A stretch of 64,000 nt of DNA from Vairimorpha ceranae (taxonomy: Eukaryota > Microsporidia > Nosematidae): the NCBI RefSeq assembly GCF_000988165.1, contig NW_020169305.1, positions 1-64,000 of the forward strand. Direction: 5' to 3'. This document shows, in pieces, positions 53,209-62,514 of the stretch; position 1 is the stretch's first letter; each line of letters starts with the position of its first letter. The position numbers were made by a program, and so were the translations under genes. The notes beneath the pieces are model-generated. The model was given only the letters and a program-made list of their open reading frames with translations. It did not search any database and had not been told where the DNA came from.

Positions 53209-55656
53209 TCAAACGTAGTAAAGTTTATCATCCAACGCAGGATTGTGCTGGACCATATTAACTTTATCAGAGCCATGCTCTTTCTCAAGATAAGCTTTTC
53301 CTCTGAAGGCAGCCAAATGCGCGTAATAAATCGGAGGTACTACAGAGACAGCTTTGGTCGCTCTCGCATAGTTATGGCAAATTCCGTAAACAAATTCATA
53401 AATCTGATCAGCACTATATTCAGATTCATTTAATAAAACTAAATACCTTACTGGTCTTGCTGTTCCTTGTAGGGCATGATGAGATACTAAATAAAAATCA
53501 AATAAAATAGGATGCCCAATCTCTTCCACTACTGTACCAGGTGGGACATTTCCCCTATCGGCATTTTTAAAGTTGCTAGAAGGAGGAACATTAAATCTTA
53601 TTGAATGTCTCTTCTGAGCTACAATAAAAGTAATTTTAGGACTATACTTTTGTTCAATCTTCTCACAACCTTGCTTAATAGCATCAATTTCTTTTTGAAA
53701 TATTTCTTGGAACATAGTGTCACCTACTCCATCCCTAAAGATAATAATTTGATCTGGCTTAGCCTTAGCTTTCGCATAAAAGGATTTAAGCAGTACAATA
53801 ATGTCATCCTTCAAATTTTCAACTATCTCATGTCTTCTGTCTTGCTGCTTAATAATAGTTTTAAAAGATGTAAGTTCATTATTCATTCCTCCAACAATAG
53901 CTACAACACTTGGACTGTTCAAATCACCAATACCAGGATGATTTACATCAATTCCTATCACCAAAGTAGCTTTTCCTTTCACTACTGAAAATTCTTTATC
54001 AACCTTAAAGTTCACACCGCCCAATTTAGAATTAATTTTTAACAAAAGATTACCAGCAAATTGAGGATTGTCCAATCTGGAAAAATTCTTTTCTAATACA
54101 CATTGAGTTACCATTCTTGATCTTGTCTCAGTTTTCCTCTTAATTTCTTCATATCTTGCTGTACTTTTATCAGGTAAAACTACCAATGAAATTTCTGCTG
54201 CTGCTCCTGGCTTATTAGCTTCTTGAATAATCTCATCGACATTTCGAACACAAATTACTTGAGGATTCGTTTCAAATATCACACCATATTTTCTAGCTGC
54301 ATCAACAAATCCACCGAGAGATTTTCTGATGTTAAATTTTTGTGGATCGCTAAAAAAGAAAACATTACAATTCTTAATCTTAACCGGATTAAGAGCAGAT
54401 GCCTTAAACAAATTCCAACTACCTTTTATCACATCCTTTTTAGCAGATTCATCATTTCCCGCAAATTTAATTTTAGGAGTCTGTAATAACTTACCTTTAC
54501 ACTTCGCAAAGTTGGAATCAAAGACTACATTAAAAGAATCATTTTCCTTATTCTTCAAAATTGGTAAATCCCTAAGCTTATCCTGAATAATGCTAAACCT
54601 TTCAACTGGTGGTTTGGCAGCATATTTAATCAAAGTAGCTGTTTGTTGTTCATCCAACTTTTTAACATATCTCTGCCCAGCATGAATGTTTAACACTTCA
54701 ATGGGAAAATATAATTCCATTCCTCTTTTCTTAATTATAACAACAGGTAAATTCGGATACATAAGCGGCTTATAAGTATTCGCAAAATATTCTGCTACGG
54801 TATACGACTTACCATCCATTTCGAACCTACAACTGCTAGCAGGTTCTTTCAAAATTCCTGATGCTTTAAAACTAAGTTCATTTTGCTTTGGCCCACGGTG
54901 ATTAGTTTTTACCTTAACATTTTTAATAAATTTCTCAAAATCATACCAAAATCTTTCTCCTAGATTTTCTCTTGATAAGTCTACAGAATCATTCCTTCTC
55001 TTGTATTGAGTATTATCCCTTCTGTCAAATCTATGAGATTGCCTTTTAGATTCAGTGATAAGTGACACAATAACTTCTGTAAGTGGCATACTCTTGTAAA
55101 AACCTGAGAATGCCGTGTCAACATTTAAATAAAAACCACTAGAAGTAAGTTTGATGTTATGAGCAAGTCCAATCCTTAACTCAATAACTGCACTTAATGC
55201 TCCATCTGACTTTTCATCAAACACTCTGTGCCTATCATTAATACTATTTAACTTCTGCCAATACCTTGTTACAACCTCCAAACACTGAATGTGCTGACTC
55301 ATATCCATACCTTTCTTGAAATCATTCATGTCATAAGAATTTTTATAAACAATATCAATTGTAATAATCTTCTCCTTTCCTAACTTCAATGTCTTGTTCT
55401 GAAAATGATTTGTAGATACAAGAGTGTTAACACCATCAAAAGCTATTTCAGGAAAATCCGCCTTATGCTCTGAATAAGCCCTCATAAATGTTTCAAAAAC
55501 AAACTTCCTATTAATTTCAGGTGTAAATCTTACATCATAATAATGTAGAGTAATCATCTTACCAGTATACTTAAACATGTTTGTTTCAAGGTCGATAGTC
55601 GTAGTCCCAATTTCCATAGATTTAGGTCTAACTGCTGGATAATTTTTATGCTCCAT
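53209..55656 (-). CDS. AGO: Argonaute protein
   Basis: An 815-residue Argonaute, the small-RNA-guided effector of RNA interference. Domains in order: N domain (about 1-200), PAZ (about 235-345, with FPIEVLNIHAGQRYVKKLDE leading out of it), MID (about 420-560) and PIWI (about 560-815). The slicer tetrad is complete: D570 (IGIDVNHPG), E610 (HEIVENL), D642 (FRDGVGD) and H780 (YYAHLAAFRGKAYL). The spacings equal those of human AGO2 (40, 72 and 210 after the first Asp). The C-terminus ends in the bulky KLYYV typical of Argonautes. It should therefore cut target RNA. No Dicer or RNA-dependent RNA polymerase lies in the window. A CCC run lies 3 bases before the start. Confidence 0.97.
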   Translation of the reverse strand: MEHKNYPAVRPKSMEIGTTTIDLETNMFKYTGKMITLHYYDVRFTPEINRKFVFETFMRAYSEHKADFPEIAFDGVNTLVSTNHFQNKTLKLGKEKIITIDIVYKNSYDMNDFKKGMDMSQHIQCLEVVTRYWQKLNSINDRHRVFDEKSDGALSAVIELRIGLAHNIKLTSSGFYLNVDTAFSGFYKSMPLTEVIVSLITESKRQSHRFDRRDNTQYKRRNDSVDLSRENLGERFWYDFEKFIKNVKVKTNHRGPKQNELSFKASGILKEPASSCRFEMDGKSYTVAEYFANTYKPLMYPNLPVVIIKKRGMELYFPIEVLNIHAGQRYVKKLDEQQTATLIKYAAKPPVERFSIIQDKLRDLPILKNKENDSFNVVFDSNFAKCKGKLLQTPKIKFAGNDESAKKDVIKGSWNLFKASALNPVKIKNCNVFFFSDPQKFNIRKSLGGFVDAARKYGVIFETNPQVICVRNVDEIIQEANKPGAAAEISLVVLPDKSTARYEEIKRKTETRSRMVTQCVLEKNFSRLDNPQFAGNLLLKINSKLGGVNFKVDKEFSVVKGKATLVIGIDVNHPGIGDLNSPSVVAIVGGMNNELTSFKTIIKQQDRRHEIVENLKDDIIVLLKSFYAKAKAKPDQIIIFRDGVGDTMFQEIFQKEIDAIKQGCEKIEQKYSPKITFIVAQKRHSIRFNVPPSSNFKNADRGNVPPGTVVEEIGHPILFDFYLVSHHALQGTARPVRYLVLLNESEYSADQIYEFVYGICHNYARATKAVSVVPPIYYAHLAAFRGKAYLEKEHGSDKVNMVQHNPALDDKLYYV

Positions 55657-55953
55657 TAAGGGCTAATTTTTTTTTCTATTTATATTTTTTAAAAATACTC
55701 TGCATAAAAAGAAAACAAACAAAATGTAAAATATAAATAATTTAAAATTTTGCATAAATTTAATTAAATCGATAATAGCTAAATTTATTTACTTTTGTAA
55801 AATAGATTGTATAAAATTTTCCCTAAAATTGATATCTTAGACATTTATAAATTAAATCAAAAATATTTAGTTAAATCATCAAAAGAAATTAACTTTTATA
55901 TTTTGTCTAATAGATTTTTAAATTGTGATATTTAGAATTTATTTGTACCCTTA

Positions 55954-56817
55954 ATGATTATAATTAAGTATTTTGATATTTATGTTCCATTGAATCAGAA
56001 TACAAATTCTTTTAGACATTATGGTTTTAAATTTGATAAAATATTATTTTTTGAGTTACATGAACTCTTACATATCATAAATAGTGATATAAAAGAAGAC
56101 TATCCTGCTTATATTAAAGCGTATTTTGAACTAAAATCGAAGTATAATTTATTAAGATCTAATAATGATTTGTCTGTAATTATCCCTTTTAATAAATATT
56201 TGTACAAGGAACTTGTTTCTCTTAACAAATATTATATTGACAAGTACATAAAAAAGAATTCATCCATTGTAGATTGGAATGATATGAAAGAACAAGAATA
56301 CAAAAGATTAGATAATAAAGAGATGTTGTTGTATAAAACATTAAGTACAAAGCTTTGCAAACACGAAAATTACTTCAAGAAAATATCAGAAGAAGTAGAA
56401 ACCTTTGTTCCTTTACACACAAATTCTATACAAGTCACCGAACCACCTTCATATTCTTCTTGTCTTTTGTTTAAAATTATAGAAGATTTCAATAATTTTA
56501 ATATTACATTTCCCTCAATTGATAATTCAGTGAATTATTTAAAATGTCCGGTTAAAGCAAATGAAGAGATGAATTTGTTAAATTACTTTAAATTTTTTAT
56601 TTATTATTGTAGAGCAGATTTTAATAGAAACAAAGATGAACATTTAGCTGAAATTTTATTTGTTAATAAATATGTTAAAATTAAAGAGCTGACAAATGAA
56701 TTTAAAAATAAAGTCATATGTGTAATATCTAACAATGATTATGTTATTTTACATGCTAAAGAAATTAAACTAGATTTTACAATTAGTGATAAGCATATTA
56801 AGAAAAGAAAGATATAA
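55954..56817 (+). CDS. Hypothetical protein, 287 aa
   Basis: An open frame with a CCC run 4 bases before the ATG, as on neighbouring core genes. The protein is rich in Lys, Asn, Tyr and Phe, mostly helical, with no signal peptide or membrane span. A middle segment (VTEPPSYSSCLLFKIIEDF) and a Lys-rich end (DKHIKKRKI, possibly a nuclear localisation signal) are notable. I do not recognise the family. It is divergent from Argonaute with 297 bases between starts, and is followed 59 bases later by the methyltransferase gene. Confidence 0.78.
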   Translation: MIIIKYFDIYVPLNQNTNSFRHYGFKFDKILFFELHELLHIINSDIKEDYPAYIKAYFELKSKYNLLRSNNDLSVIIPFNKYLYKELVSLNKYYIDKYIKKNSSIVDWNDMKEQEYKRLDNKEMLLYKTLSTKLCKHENYFKKISEEVETFVPLHTNSIQVTEPPSYSSCLLFKIIEDFNNFNITFPSIDNSVNYLKCPVKANEEMNLLNYFKFFIYYCRADFNRNKDEHLAEILFVNKYVKIKELTNEFKNKVICVISNNDYVILHAKEIKLDFTISDKHIKKRKI

Positions 56818-56876
56818 TTTACTATCTTTAAGATGTTGGGTTGTTTTGATGACCAAACAAATATTTACCCTTTAAT

Positions 56877-57377
56877 ATGAATTCTTTTGATTGGTATTCA
56901 CCTGATGAAGATAGTTATACTTTAGTTGATGTATTACAAGAGGAAAATATACAAAATTCATTAGTTATTGATCTTGGGACTAGTACAGGATTTATTACTA
57001 ATTCTTTAGACAAATCTAATGTAATAATAGGTTCAGATTTAAATTTAAAAGCATTAAAAAAACAAAAAGAGGGTAATTTGATACACATGGACCTTTTAAA
57101 TTGTATCCGACAGGATTTAATAGATATAATAATATTCAATCCTCCATACGTTTTAAATTCAAATTGTTCAATTATTGGAGGAGGGGTAGATGGATGTGCT
57201 ATCATAAACAGATTTATAAAAGAAATAGAATGTAATATATTTTATTTATTAGTTATTGAAGCTAATAAACCAAAAGAAATAATTAAAAAAATAGAGGCAA
57301 AGGGATATACAGTTCAAATAAAAAAAATTAGAAAAATTTTAGGAGAGACAATATTTATTTTAAAAGGAAAAAAATAA
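56877..57377 (+). CDS. MTQ2: HemK/Mtq2-family N-methyltransferase
   Basis: A 166-residue class I methyltransferase: YSPDEDSYTLVDVL (7-20), SAM-binding IDLGTSTGFI (31-40), an acidic loop (GSDLN) and the catalytic NPPYV (88-92) that marks enzymes methylating the amide of glutamine or adenine N6. The opening Y.P.EDSY and the GGGVDG block (101-106) match Mtq2, the catalytic subunit that methylates the GGQ glutamine of release factor eRF1 with partner Trm112. The length is close to the minimum for the family. A CCC run precedes the start. The partner is not in the window. Confidence 0.88.
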   Translation: MNSFDWYSPDEDSYTLVDVLQEENIQNSLVIDLGTSTGFITNSLDKSNVIIGSDLNLKALKKQKEGNLIHMDLLNCIRQDLIDIIIFNPPYVLNSNCSIIGGGVDGCAIINRFIKEIECNIFYLLVIEANKPKEIIKKIEAKGYTVQIKKIRKILGETIFILKGKK

Positions 57378-57440
57378 ATTTTTTTTAAATATTTAATTTT
57401 GTGCAATGTTAACTACAAATACTTTTTTACCCTCCTAAAA

Positions 57441-57671
57441 ATGAAATATAAAATACTAAATAATTTATCGATTTTTTTAACCATCACATTTACACTTCTT
57501 AGTCTGTTTTATTTTCATTCAGAAATTTTACTAATTTATAAATTTGTATTCCTAATTGCTATTCCTGTACTTTTATATTTTAATAGTTCATTTTTGTATT
57601 CTTTTTGTTTACAAATTACAGTATTTTGTGGACTAGTGTGCTGTACAAAACTATATGCTTACAAAGAATAA
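57441..57671 (+). CDS. Small membrane protein, 76 aa
   Basis: I choose the ATG at 57441, not the one at 57399, because a CCC run lies just before it, matching the neighbours. The product MKYKILNNLSIFLTITFTLL begins a 76-residue protein with two or three hydrophobic segments (about 9-25, 30-48 and 52-68), short loops and a Lys/Glu end. Such small hairpin membrane proteins often belong to ER complexes, but I do not recognise this one. It is packed between MTQ2 and RPB3, with 32 bases to the RPB3 start. Confidence 0.7.
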   Translation: MKYKILNNLSIFLTITFTLLSLFYFHSEILLIYKFVFLIAIPVLLYFNSSFLYSFCLQITVFCGLVCCTKLYAYKE

Positions 57672-57703
57672 ATCTGTTTTTTCTGTTAATACCCTTTTTT
57701 GAT

Positions 57704-58405
57704 ATGAAGATACTTATAGAAGAGTCTACTGATAACATAATAAAATTCACCTTACGTGATACATATGTATCTTATGCCAACGCTTTGCGTAGGATTCTTA
57801 TTTCAGAAGTTCCTACTGTTACTATTGATCTTGTAGAAATAGAAATAAATAACACTTCATTACCCGATGAAATGATAAGCCATAGACTAGGATTAGTACC
57901 ATTGTACACTAAAAAGGATCTTGTTTTTAGAGATGACTGTGCTTGTGATGATATATGTGATAAGTGTAGTGTCTCTTTGACACTTAATGTTTCTAATAAT
58001 ACTGATATGCCTATGGTTGTAACATGTAAAGATCTTAAAAGTCAGGATGATGTGGTAATTAGAAGTTCGCCAGTTATCTGTAAATTGGGTACACGGCAAA
58101 ATCTAAAAGTAATTTGTAAAGCGTTTAAGGGTGTAGGAAAGATTCACAGTAAGTGGAGTCCAGTATCAGTAGTCGGCTTTGAATATGATAGTGGTAATAG
58201 AAGTAGGAGTACTACATACTGGAGAGAAACAGATGTAGATAATGAGTGTAAAGAAGAAGAGGCGAATCTTATAGATGAAATTACCGAAGTTAAAATGTGC
58301 GTAGAAGTTGTCGAAGGATTTGGTAGACCAGTAGATATTTTAAGAAAAGGATTAGAGATTTTGAAGGGTAAGTATGAGACATTAAGAAATGAATTGATAA
58401 ATTAA
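57704..58405 (+). CDS. RPB3: RNA polymerase II subunit RPB3
   Basis: A 233-residue protein of the alpha-like subunit family that nucleates RNA polymerase II assembly. The N-terminal block NALRRILISEVPTVTIDLVE (26-45) with LPDEMISHRLGLVPL (53-67) is the alpha dimerisation domain. A zinc loop C79-x-C81-x3-C85-x2-C88 is typical of RPB3 rather than AC40. The final helix FGRPVDILRKGLEILKGKYE closes the dimer interface. A longer in-frame reading back to 57605 overlaps the previous gene. The ATG at 57704 has a CCC run 9 bases upstream and gives the canonical MKILIEE start. Confidence 0.95.
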   Translation: MKILIEESTDNIIKFTLRDTYVSYANALRRILISEVPTVTIDLVEIEINNTSLPDEMISHRLGLVPLYTKKDLVFRDDCACDDICDKCSVSLTLNVSNNTDMPMVVTCKDLKSQDDVVIRSSPVICKLGTRQNLKVICKAFKGVGKIHSKWSPVSVVGFEYDSGNRSRSTTYWRETDVDNECKEEEANLIDEITEVKMCVEVVEGFGRPVDILRKGLEILKGKYETLRNELIN

Positions 58406-58583
58406 ATATTTTTTATAATGATTTATATTGTAATATTAAATTTAAAGTTCGATGTATGTTATTTTAAATACATATATCTTTTTTTAATTTATTTTAGTAT
58501 TATTTGTTTATGCTATTTTTCAATATATCACTGATGTCTAAAAAATGCTGTTTTTTATAAACACTAGTAATATAATCAAAATT

Positions 58584-59621
58584 TTATTTAACTCTTAATT
58601 TTTTAGTGTGCTTAAGTTTCTTTCTTCTTGTCTGTTCAATAATCAGATTATCTCTGACGCGTTTAGTATATAAGCATCCAATAATACTATACATCTCTTC
58701 AGTGTAAACGTTCTTTTTATGTGCATTATTACGATAATCTCTAGTCACATATTTATTATCAGAAGATATTTCATTTGTATGTACCACCGCCTTAAAGACA
58801 GGCTGTAGTGGTTCTAACTTTTCATAATTTATAAGTTTTACAGTATCATGACACTCTTTATTTCTTTTAAAAAATTTTAGTAAAAAATTGCGATCATCAA
58901 TTCCCACTTTTTCTAAAAAGAGATCATTTAACAGTAATTTACGCAATTCGGTTTCTTTCTCGCTGTAGCACTTTTTATTACATTTTGTTAACAGACACCC
59001 CATTTTACTTATGTATGTATATAAAAACAATATATTAATATCTAAACCGTTCAAAAGAAAATCTTTAAGTTTTTTTAGAATTTTTATGTATTCATCTGTA
59101 CCACATTTATAGTTATATACCATTTTATTATCAATATCCATAAAAAAGTTATTATTGTATTTTTTATAAATTAAAAAGCTCTGATATGTAAATGATTGAT
59201 TATTATTACACAATAAAGTAAATATTTCTGTACATTTATTGTTAAAAAACCTAATCTCATCATCTTCTACAGATATTTTGTTCTCGTCTAATTCTTTAAA
59301 AATTCTTAATTTATCAAGACTTCTATTAAAAAATCTTTTATAAACAGTCATGTTCATTTCAAGTAATTTACGGTCATTAAACTTTATACAAGTAAGCCAT
59401 ATTTGTTCTATAACGAATAAATCTTTAAAACTCCTTTTTATAAACTTCTGCAGTAATCTAATTGACTTTTTATAGTGTGTAGGTGTAGAATACAGATAAA
59501 TTAAATAATTAATGTTACAATACTCTAATTGTTCTATAAGAGGCTTGTTCTCTAAATCTACATTTGAAATAGAAGGAAGGCCTCTAGTAATAAAATCAGT
59601 TTTTAAAAATGAATTAAGCAT
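58584..59621 (-). CDS. Hypothetical protein, 345 aa
   Basis: An uninterrupted frame with a CCCC run about 9 bases before the start on the coding strand. It is charged, Lys/Leu/Asn-rich and mostly helical. Several cysteines (KCNKKCYSEKE, LTKC) cluster near residue 215, and a strongly basic C-terminus (RRKKLKHTKKLRVK) suggests a nuclear or nucleolar protein or RNA contact. I do not recognise the family. It is convergent with RPB3. Confidence 0.78.
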   Translation of the reverse strand: MLNSFLKTDFITRGLPSISNVDLENKPLIEQLEYCNINYLIYLYSTPTHYKKSIRLLQKFIKRSFKDLFVIEQIWLTCIKFNDRKLLEMNMTVYKRFFNRSLDKLRIFKELDENKISVEDDEIRFFNNKCTEIFTLLCNNNQSFTYQSFLIYKKYNNNFFMDIDNKMVYNYKCGTDEYIKILKKLKDFLLNGLDINILFLYTYISKMGCLLTKCNKKCYSEKETELRKLLLNDLFLEKVGIDDRNFLLKFFKRNKECHDTVKLINYEKLEPLQPVFKAVVHTNEISSDNKYVTRDYRNNAHKKNVYTEEMYSIIGCLYTKRVRDNLIIEQTRRKKLKHTKKLRVK

Positions 59622-59650
59622 TAAGTAAAAGGGGATGAATATAGAAAGAT

Positions 59651-59832
59651 ATTATAACAGTAAAGTGAAAATATTTATTCACTAAATTTGAAAAATGAAT
59701 TAAATAATAAGTAGAAGGAGATAAATAAAATTATAACAGTAAAGTGAAAATATTTATTCACTAAATTTGAAAAATGAATTAAAGAATAAGTAGAAGAAGA
59801 TAAATAAAATTATAACAGTGAGATGAAAATTA
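59651..59832. repeat. Tandem repeat, 79-bp unit, 2.3 copies
   Basis: Copies start at 59651, 59730 and 59809 (the last partial), each beginning ATTATAACAGT. It lies between the divergent starts of the 345-aa and 126-aa genes. Confidence 0.9.
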
Positions 59833-59969
59833 CCAGCAATATTTTATTGGTTTTGCTTTATTCTTGCATGGATTAAAAAATTATTGAAAATTTATAAAAT
59901 ATTATTGTTCCTTTACAAAATATTTTTACACTAAATTTTTGATATTTATTAAAAGTTTTATGCATAAAA

Positions 59970-60350
59970 ATGTCAAAAAAAGATTTATTAAAATTTATAG
60001 AAAAAGAATTAAATTCCAAAACTCAAAAACAAATTAAACAAGTACAAGATCAATTTGAGAAATCATATACAGATATCAAAAAATACATAGAAAATAAATT
60101 TAATTACGAATCTGATATATTAAAATCAGAAATACAAAAATTAAAAGATATAGATGTTACACAGATAATAAATGAATTACGCCAGCAGATAACAATCGTC
60201 ATTGAGAAATGTAATCGAATAAGTGAGAATGTAAAAAATGTTAATAAAAAAGTATTACAGATAAAGAGGCTTAGAATTGATGTTAAAAATGCGATATTAC
60301 AAAAATTAGAAGAGGATACAGAACAAATTAAGAAAAAATTTATAAAATAA
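59970..60350 (+). CDS. Small coiled-coil protein, 126 aa
   Basis: Almost entirely Lys/Glu/Gln/Ile-rich helix with heptad spacing over about residues 5-125, starting MSKKDLLKFIEKELNSK. No signal peptide, Cys or membrane segment. No CCC run before the start. The length and shape would suit a small structural subunit of a larger complex, but no family is recognised. It ends 92 bases before the convergent Rrp5 gene. Confidence 0.65.
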   Translation: MSKKDLLKFIEKELNSKTQKQIKQVQDQFEKSYTDIKKYIENKFNYESDILKSEIQKLKDIDVTQIINELRQQITIVIEKCNRISENVKNVNKKVLQIKRLRIDVKNAILQKLEEDTEQIKKKFIK

Positions 60351-60441
60351 ATGTATAATGAAATTAATAATTTTAAATGCTATGTTATTTTAGGCTGTTG
60401 TAGTTCATTGTGCAAAAAAATTTATTAAAGTGTAGAATTTT

Positions 60442-62067
60442 TTAAATCCGTTCTTTCTTTATATTTTCTACAAACGCTTTTGCTCGTGTTCTTACTTCTT
60501 CAACATTGCCGTTATGTTCCTTCTCGAATTGCATCCACATTCTATAAAACTCCTTAGTATCATTTATTTTCCATTTCATATCTACAACTCTACGAAATAG
60601 TATACGCTTGTAATCATCATCCTCATTATTTATATAACTAATCCATCCCGCTTTATTATTACCGACTATTTTTTCTGTTTTTATTCTTGGCATATCTTCA
60701 TACTTGTATATAAAGTTTATTGCTACATCAAGGTAAGAATAGTCAGTTACTTCAATATCCAATTTATAACACATTTCTAAATATTTCTTGTATAAATCTT
60801 TATTTGTAGATTTCCTATAACAATATTCTATTATATCTATATTATCTGATACCAGTCCTAATTTAACTATTAATTTATCAGAACACAATTTAAACACTTT
60901 TTTAATTTCTTTTAGCAATAAATGCTTATCTTGAATAGTATACTGTAAAAAATTACAGTATACTAAACATAAATTATCTTTATCGGTACTATTTAGTGTA
61001 TTAATATGTTTATAAAAAATATCAGTTACTTCTTTATACCTTTTACCTTCCGTATATTTTTTTATTAAATTTAATATATCTGTTAGTGTATTACTAATTT
61101 CTGTATCCTCTTTGACATCTTCACTATCACTAATATTTTGTATATCAAAAGGAACGCTAATCTGTTGTATTTGTGATAGTTCAAACTTTCCATCAGTTAT
61201 ATTGATTATTTTACCTTTAATTTTACTAAATTTTTTATTAAAAATCAAAGGATCTACATTGCCATTAGAAATAATTCCATTATGTGACTGATACTTAAGT
61301 AGTAAATGTGAATCTGTTTTTTTAACGACTGTAGCTTCAATGTATTCACCAAGTACTAAATCAGAATACACATCAAAAATATAAAAACCGAGTAATTCTT
61401 CTTTAACGTACACTCTTAAAACTTTCTTTTCTCGTTTAGTATCTTCTAAATCATTATCTGTAGTTTTAAACAACAGTCCGCGTATATTTTCATTGGAAAC
61501 TAATATAAATGTATCACGTACGCTATCTATTGTAACTTCAATATTCCCTGTAACAGGATTATCAACCTCTACAAACCACATTTTATCGTTTTGTATCTTC
61601 CATAAAATAACATTCAAGTTTTTGATGTAAGAGTTATTCTGTAAAAGACACTCTCCTCTGCCAAAAGGCGTAATAACTTCACAATTTTTTTTATTAAGTT
61701 TAATTTTGCCGGTAGTTTTTTTACCAACCCAAAGAATATCATTTTTATATATTTCACATACACGGAGTGAATTGGTTTCTTCTATAATCCTAAATGTATA
61801 AAGTTTATTGGGCTCTATTGCTGTTTTAGTGATAGTCATTTTGTTGTCAAGTGCATACAATTTATATACATTTTCTTCGGCAACAGTTAGATAGCTATTA
61901 AAGACCGGAGACACGTAAAATACTTGTAATTGATTGGTGTCATCAATTTTGCATGGGACATAATGATTAATAATCATGCCTACAGGAAAACTAATTTTGT
62001 GAGAATATGTTTTATTTGGTGTGTAAAATCTTGATTTAGTAAGTTTTCCATAAATGTATGTAGACAT
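60442..62067 (-). CDS. RRP5: Reduced Rrp5-like rRNA processing factor
   Basis: A 541-residue protein, far shorter than yeast Rrp5 (about 1,730). The N-terminal two thirds contain beta-rich S1-like segments, one of them LGEYIEATVVKKTDSHLLLK followed by a GIIS block (about 240-280). The C-terminal part from about residue 355 consists of HAT-type helical repeats ending MKWKINDTKEFYRMWMQFEK followed by NVEEVRTRAKAFVE, which is the recognisable Rrp5 C-terminal signature. Rrp5 acts in the nucleolus in both small and large subunit rRNA processing. Loss of most S1 repeats fits microsporidian reduction. A CCC run precedes the start. Confidence 0.75.
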   Translation of the reverse strand: MSTYIYGKLTKSRFYTPNKTYSHKISFPVGMIINHYVPCKIDDTNQLQVFYVSPVFNSYLTVAEENVYKLYALDNKMTITKTAIEPNKLYTFRIIEETNSLRVCEIYKNDILWVGKKTTGKIKLNKKNCEVITPFGRGECLLQNNSYIKNLNVILWKIQNDKMWFVEVDNPVTGNIEVTIDSVRDTFILVSNENIRGLLFKTTDNDLEDTKREKKVLRVYVKEELLGFYIFDVYSDLVLGEYIEATVVKKTDSHLLLKYQSHNGIISNGNVDPLIFNKKFSKIKGKIINITDGKFELSQIQQISVPFDIQNISDSEDVKEDTEISNTLTDILNLIKKYTEGKRYKEVTDIFYKHINTLNSTDKDNLCLVYCNFLQYTIQDKHLLLKEIKKVFKLCSDKLIVKLGLVSDNIDIIEYCYRKSTNKDLYKKYLEMCYKLDIEVTDYSYLDVAINFIYKYEDMPRIKTEKIVGNNKAGWISYINNEDDDYKRILFRRVVDMKWKINDTKEFYRMWMQFEKEHNGNVEEVRTRAKAFVENIKKERI

Positions 62068-62282
62068 TAATAAGGGTAAAATATAGAGATATAGTTAATA
62101 GAACTAAAGAAAAGCATTTTATTTAAAGTGAAAAGTAATAGAAAAAATTGTACTATATAAGTTTTATCTGATATACTTAAAAAATGCTATCATTAACTAG
62201 CAAATTTTTATCGTTTTTGTCAGTTATTAATTACATTATAGTTAGCAGATTATATAAATAGTGCAGAAAAAACACAGCAATT

Positions 62283-62402
62283 TTAAACTTGTTTACTTTT
62301 AAAAAATTTTCGCAAAATTATTCCTGACACACAAGCAAGTCCAATTAAAATGTAAAATTTATCTTTTTTAAAAAAATAATTAAGTTTTTCCTGTACGCTC
62401 AT
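62283..62402 (-). CDS. 39-residue single-span membrane protein
   Basis: A short frame easily missed: MSVQEKLNYFFKKDKFYILI then a hydrophobic GLACVSGIIL and a basic end RKFFKSKQV. A CCCC run lies 4 bases before the ATG on the coding strand, the same signal that marks nearly all neighbouring core genes. One membrane segment (about 17-30) with positive charges on both sides resembles tiny subunits of membrane complexes such as small TOM or oligosaccharyltransferase components. Which one, if any, cannot be told by eye. Confidence 0.6.
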   Translation of the reverse strand: MSVQEKLNYFFKKDKFYILIGLACVSGIILRKFFKSKQV

Positions 62403-62514
62403 AATAAGGGGTAAAATTGTACGTTAATTATTACAATTTATAAATGTTTCTCCTTATTTTTTATTGATTCTTAGTCTCCTTTAATTATTTAAGAATTAAT
62501 TTAATAATACGTCT

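Noticed and set aside
54223..54586. Plus-strand frames inside the Argonaute gene
   Set aside because: Antisense shadows of a gene with complete domain motifs.
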